DNA of 64,000 bases from Carya illinoinensis (Eukaryota; Streptophyta; Magnoliopsida; Fagales; Juglandaceae). The position numbers and the translations under genes are program-made. Numbering within the stretch: the stretch's first letter is position 1; each line of letters starts with the position of its first letter. The notes under the pieces were generated by a model that was given only the letters and a program-made list of their open reading frames with translations, was not told the DNA's origin and did no database searches. The stretch covers positions 53,476,653 through 53,540,652 of the forward strand of contig NC_056752.1 of NCBI RefSeq assembly GCF_018687715.1, given 5' to 3'. Below are positions 63,735 through 64,000 of this stretch, piece by piece.

Positions 63735-63913
63735 ATGGTTAGTCTTTCGTCGCATACTTTGATCGAACACCTACAGTTCCCGAATCAAACCATGATTTCA
63801 CGCGTTTGCGATGTTTTTGTTTGTTTTGGGTTTTGCAGTCAGTCACGCTGCACACGAATCTCGGGGATATCAAGTGCGAGATCTTCTGCGACGAGGTTCC
63901 CAAGGCTACCGAG
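63735..63913 (+). CDS. Cyclophilin CYP18-1/PPIL3-type, first two exons (continues past window)
   Basis: Peptidyl-prolyl cis-trans isomerase of the single-domain PPIL3 class, linked in other eukaryotes to the spliceosome. The coding part of exon 1 is only the ATG (63735-63737), directly followed by GT. Exon 2 (63839-63913) encodes SVTLHTNLGDIKCEIF and CDEVPKATE, the invariant start of this class. The donor GTCAGT follows. The rest, including the catalytic Arg and Trp regions, lies beyond 64000. The gene is head-to-tail with the ANKZF1-like gene, 545 bp after its stop, and this gap should hold its promoter. Confidence 0.9.
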
Positions 63914-64000
63914 GTCAGTGCCCCGAATTTTACATGTAGTTCCGTGCTCTGTTTGTTTCCCCGGGATTTTCCCATAATCTTTTGTTTGGACAGGGTTTCT

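Overview
The window is nuclear DNA of a flowering plant, most likely a woody eudicot. The evidence is GT-AG introns, plant gene families (a CYP76-type cytochrome P450, a two-WRC growth-regulating factor, a plant Aurora-3-type kinase), plant LINEs, Helitrons, a tRNA-derived SINE, and very AT-rich spacers full of small MITE-like repeats. A Fagales tree such as walnut or pecan would fit, but that is an impression, not a proof.

Region 1 (1 to about 32,400) is a tandem segmental duplication. Unit A (window start to ~12,625) and unit B (~13,190 to ~28,585) each carry a decayed L1-type LINE with an RNase H tail, a long AT-rich spacer, and one intact two-exon CYP76-like P450 on the minus strand. Unit C (~30,545 to ~32,370) is a shrunken third unit. 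It lacks the LINE and the P450 body but keeps spacer and P450-promoter sequence. The units act as each other's empty sites, so later insertions can be placed to the base: a 966-bp Helitron and a 174-bp Mutator-like MITE only in unit A, and a 3.4-kb Helitron-like insert with apparent gene fragments only in unit B.

Region 2 (~33,000 to 36,660) is a decayed Ty3/gypsy retrotransposon followed by a dispersed repeat. Region 3 (37,389 to 42,318) is a five-exon gene for a small basic, probably nucleolar, CCDC137-like protein. Its introns hold a SINE and an antisense 5'-truncated L1, both with clear target-site duplications. Region 4 (42,826 to 46,048) is a 1.6-kb direct tandem duplication without a convincing gene.

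Region 5 (46,881 to 48,488, minus) is a three-exon medium-chain reductase of the 2-methylene-furan-3-one reductase / quinone oxidoreductase type. Next come a repeat-bounded segment with a remnant of the start of nucleoside diphosphate kinase (~49,260 to 50,410), a broken Aurora-3-like kinase (51,464 to 53,181) and a probably broken GRF9-like gene (53,974 to 56,369, minus). Region 6 (58,309 to 63,189) is a seven-exon ANKZF1/Vms1-type gene, a peptidyl-tRNA hydrolase of ribosome quality control with zinc finger, VLRF1 domain, ankyrin repeat and a VCP/Cdc48-binding motif. The window ends in the first two exons of a cyclophilin (CYP18-1/PPIL3 type).

I see no operon-like system and no new multi-gene biological system. 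The value of the window is the natural experiment in transposon insertion and gene decay recorded by the duplicated units.
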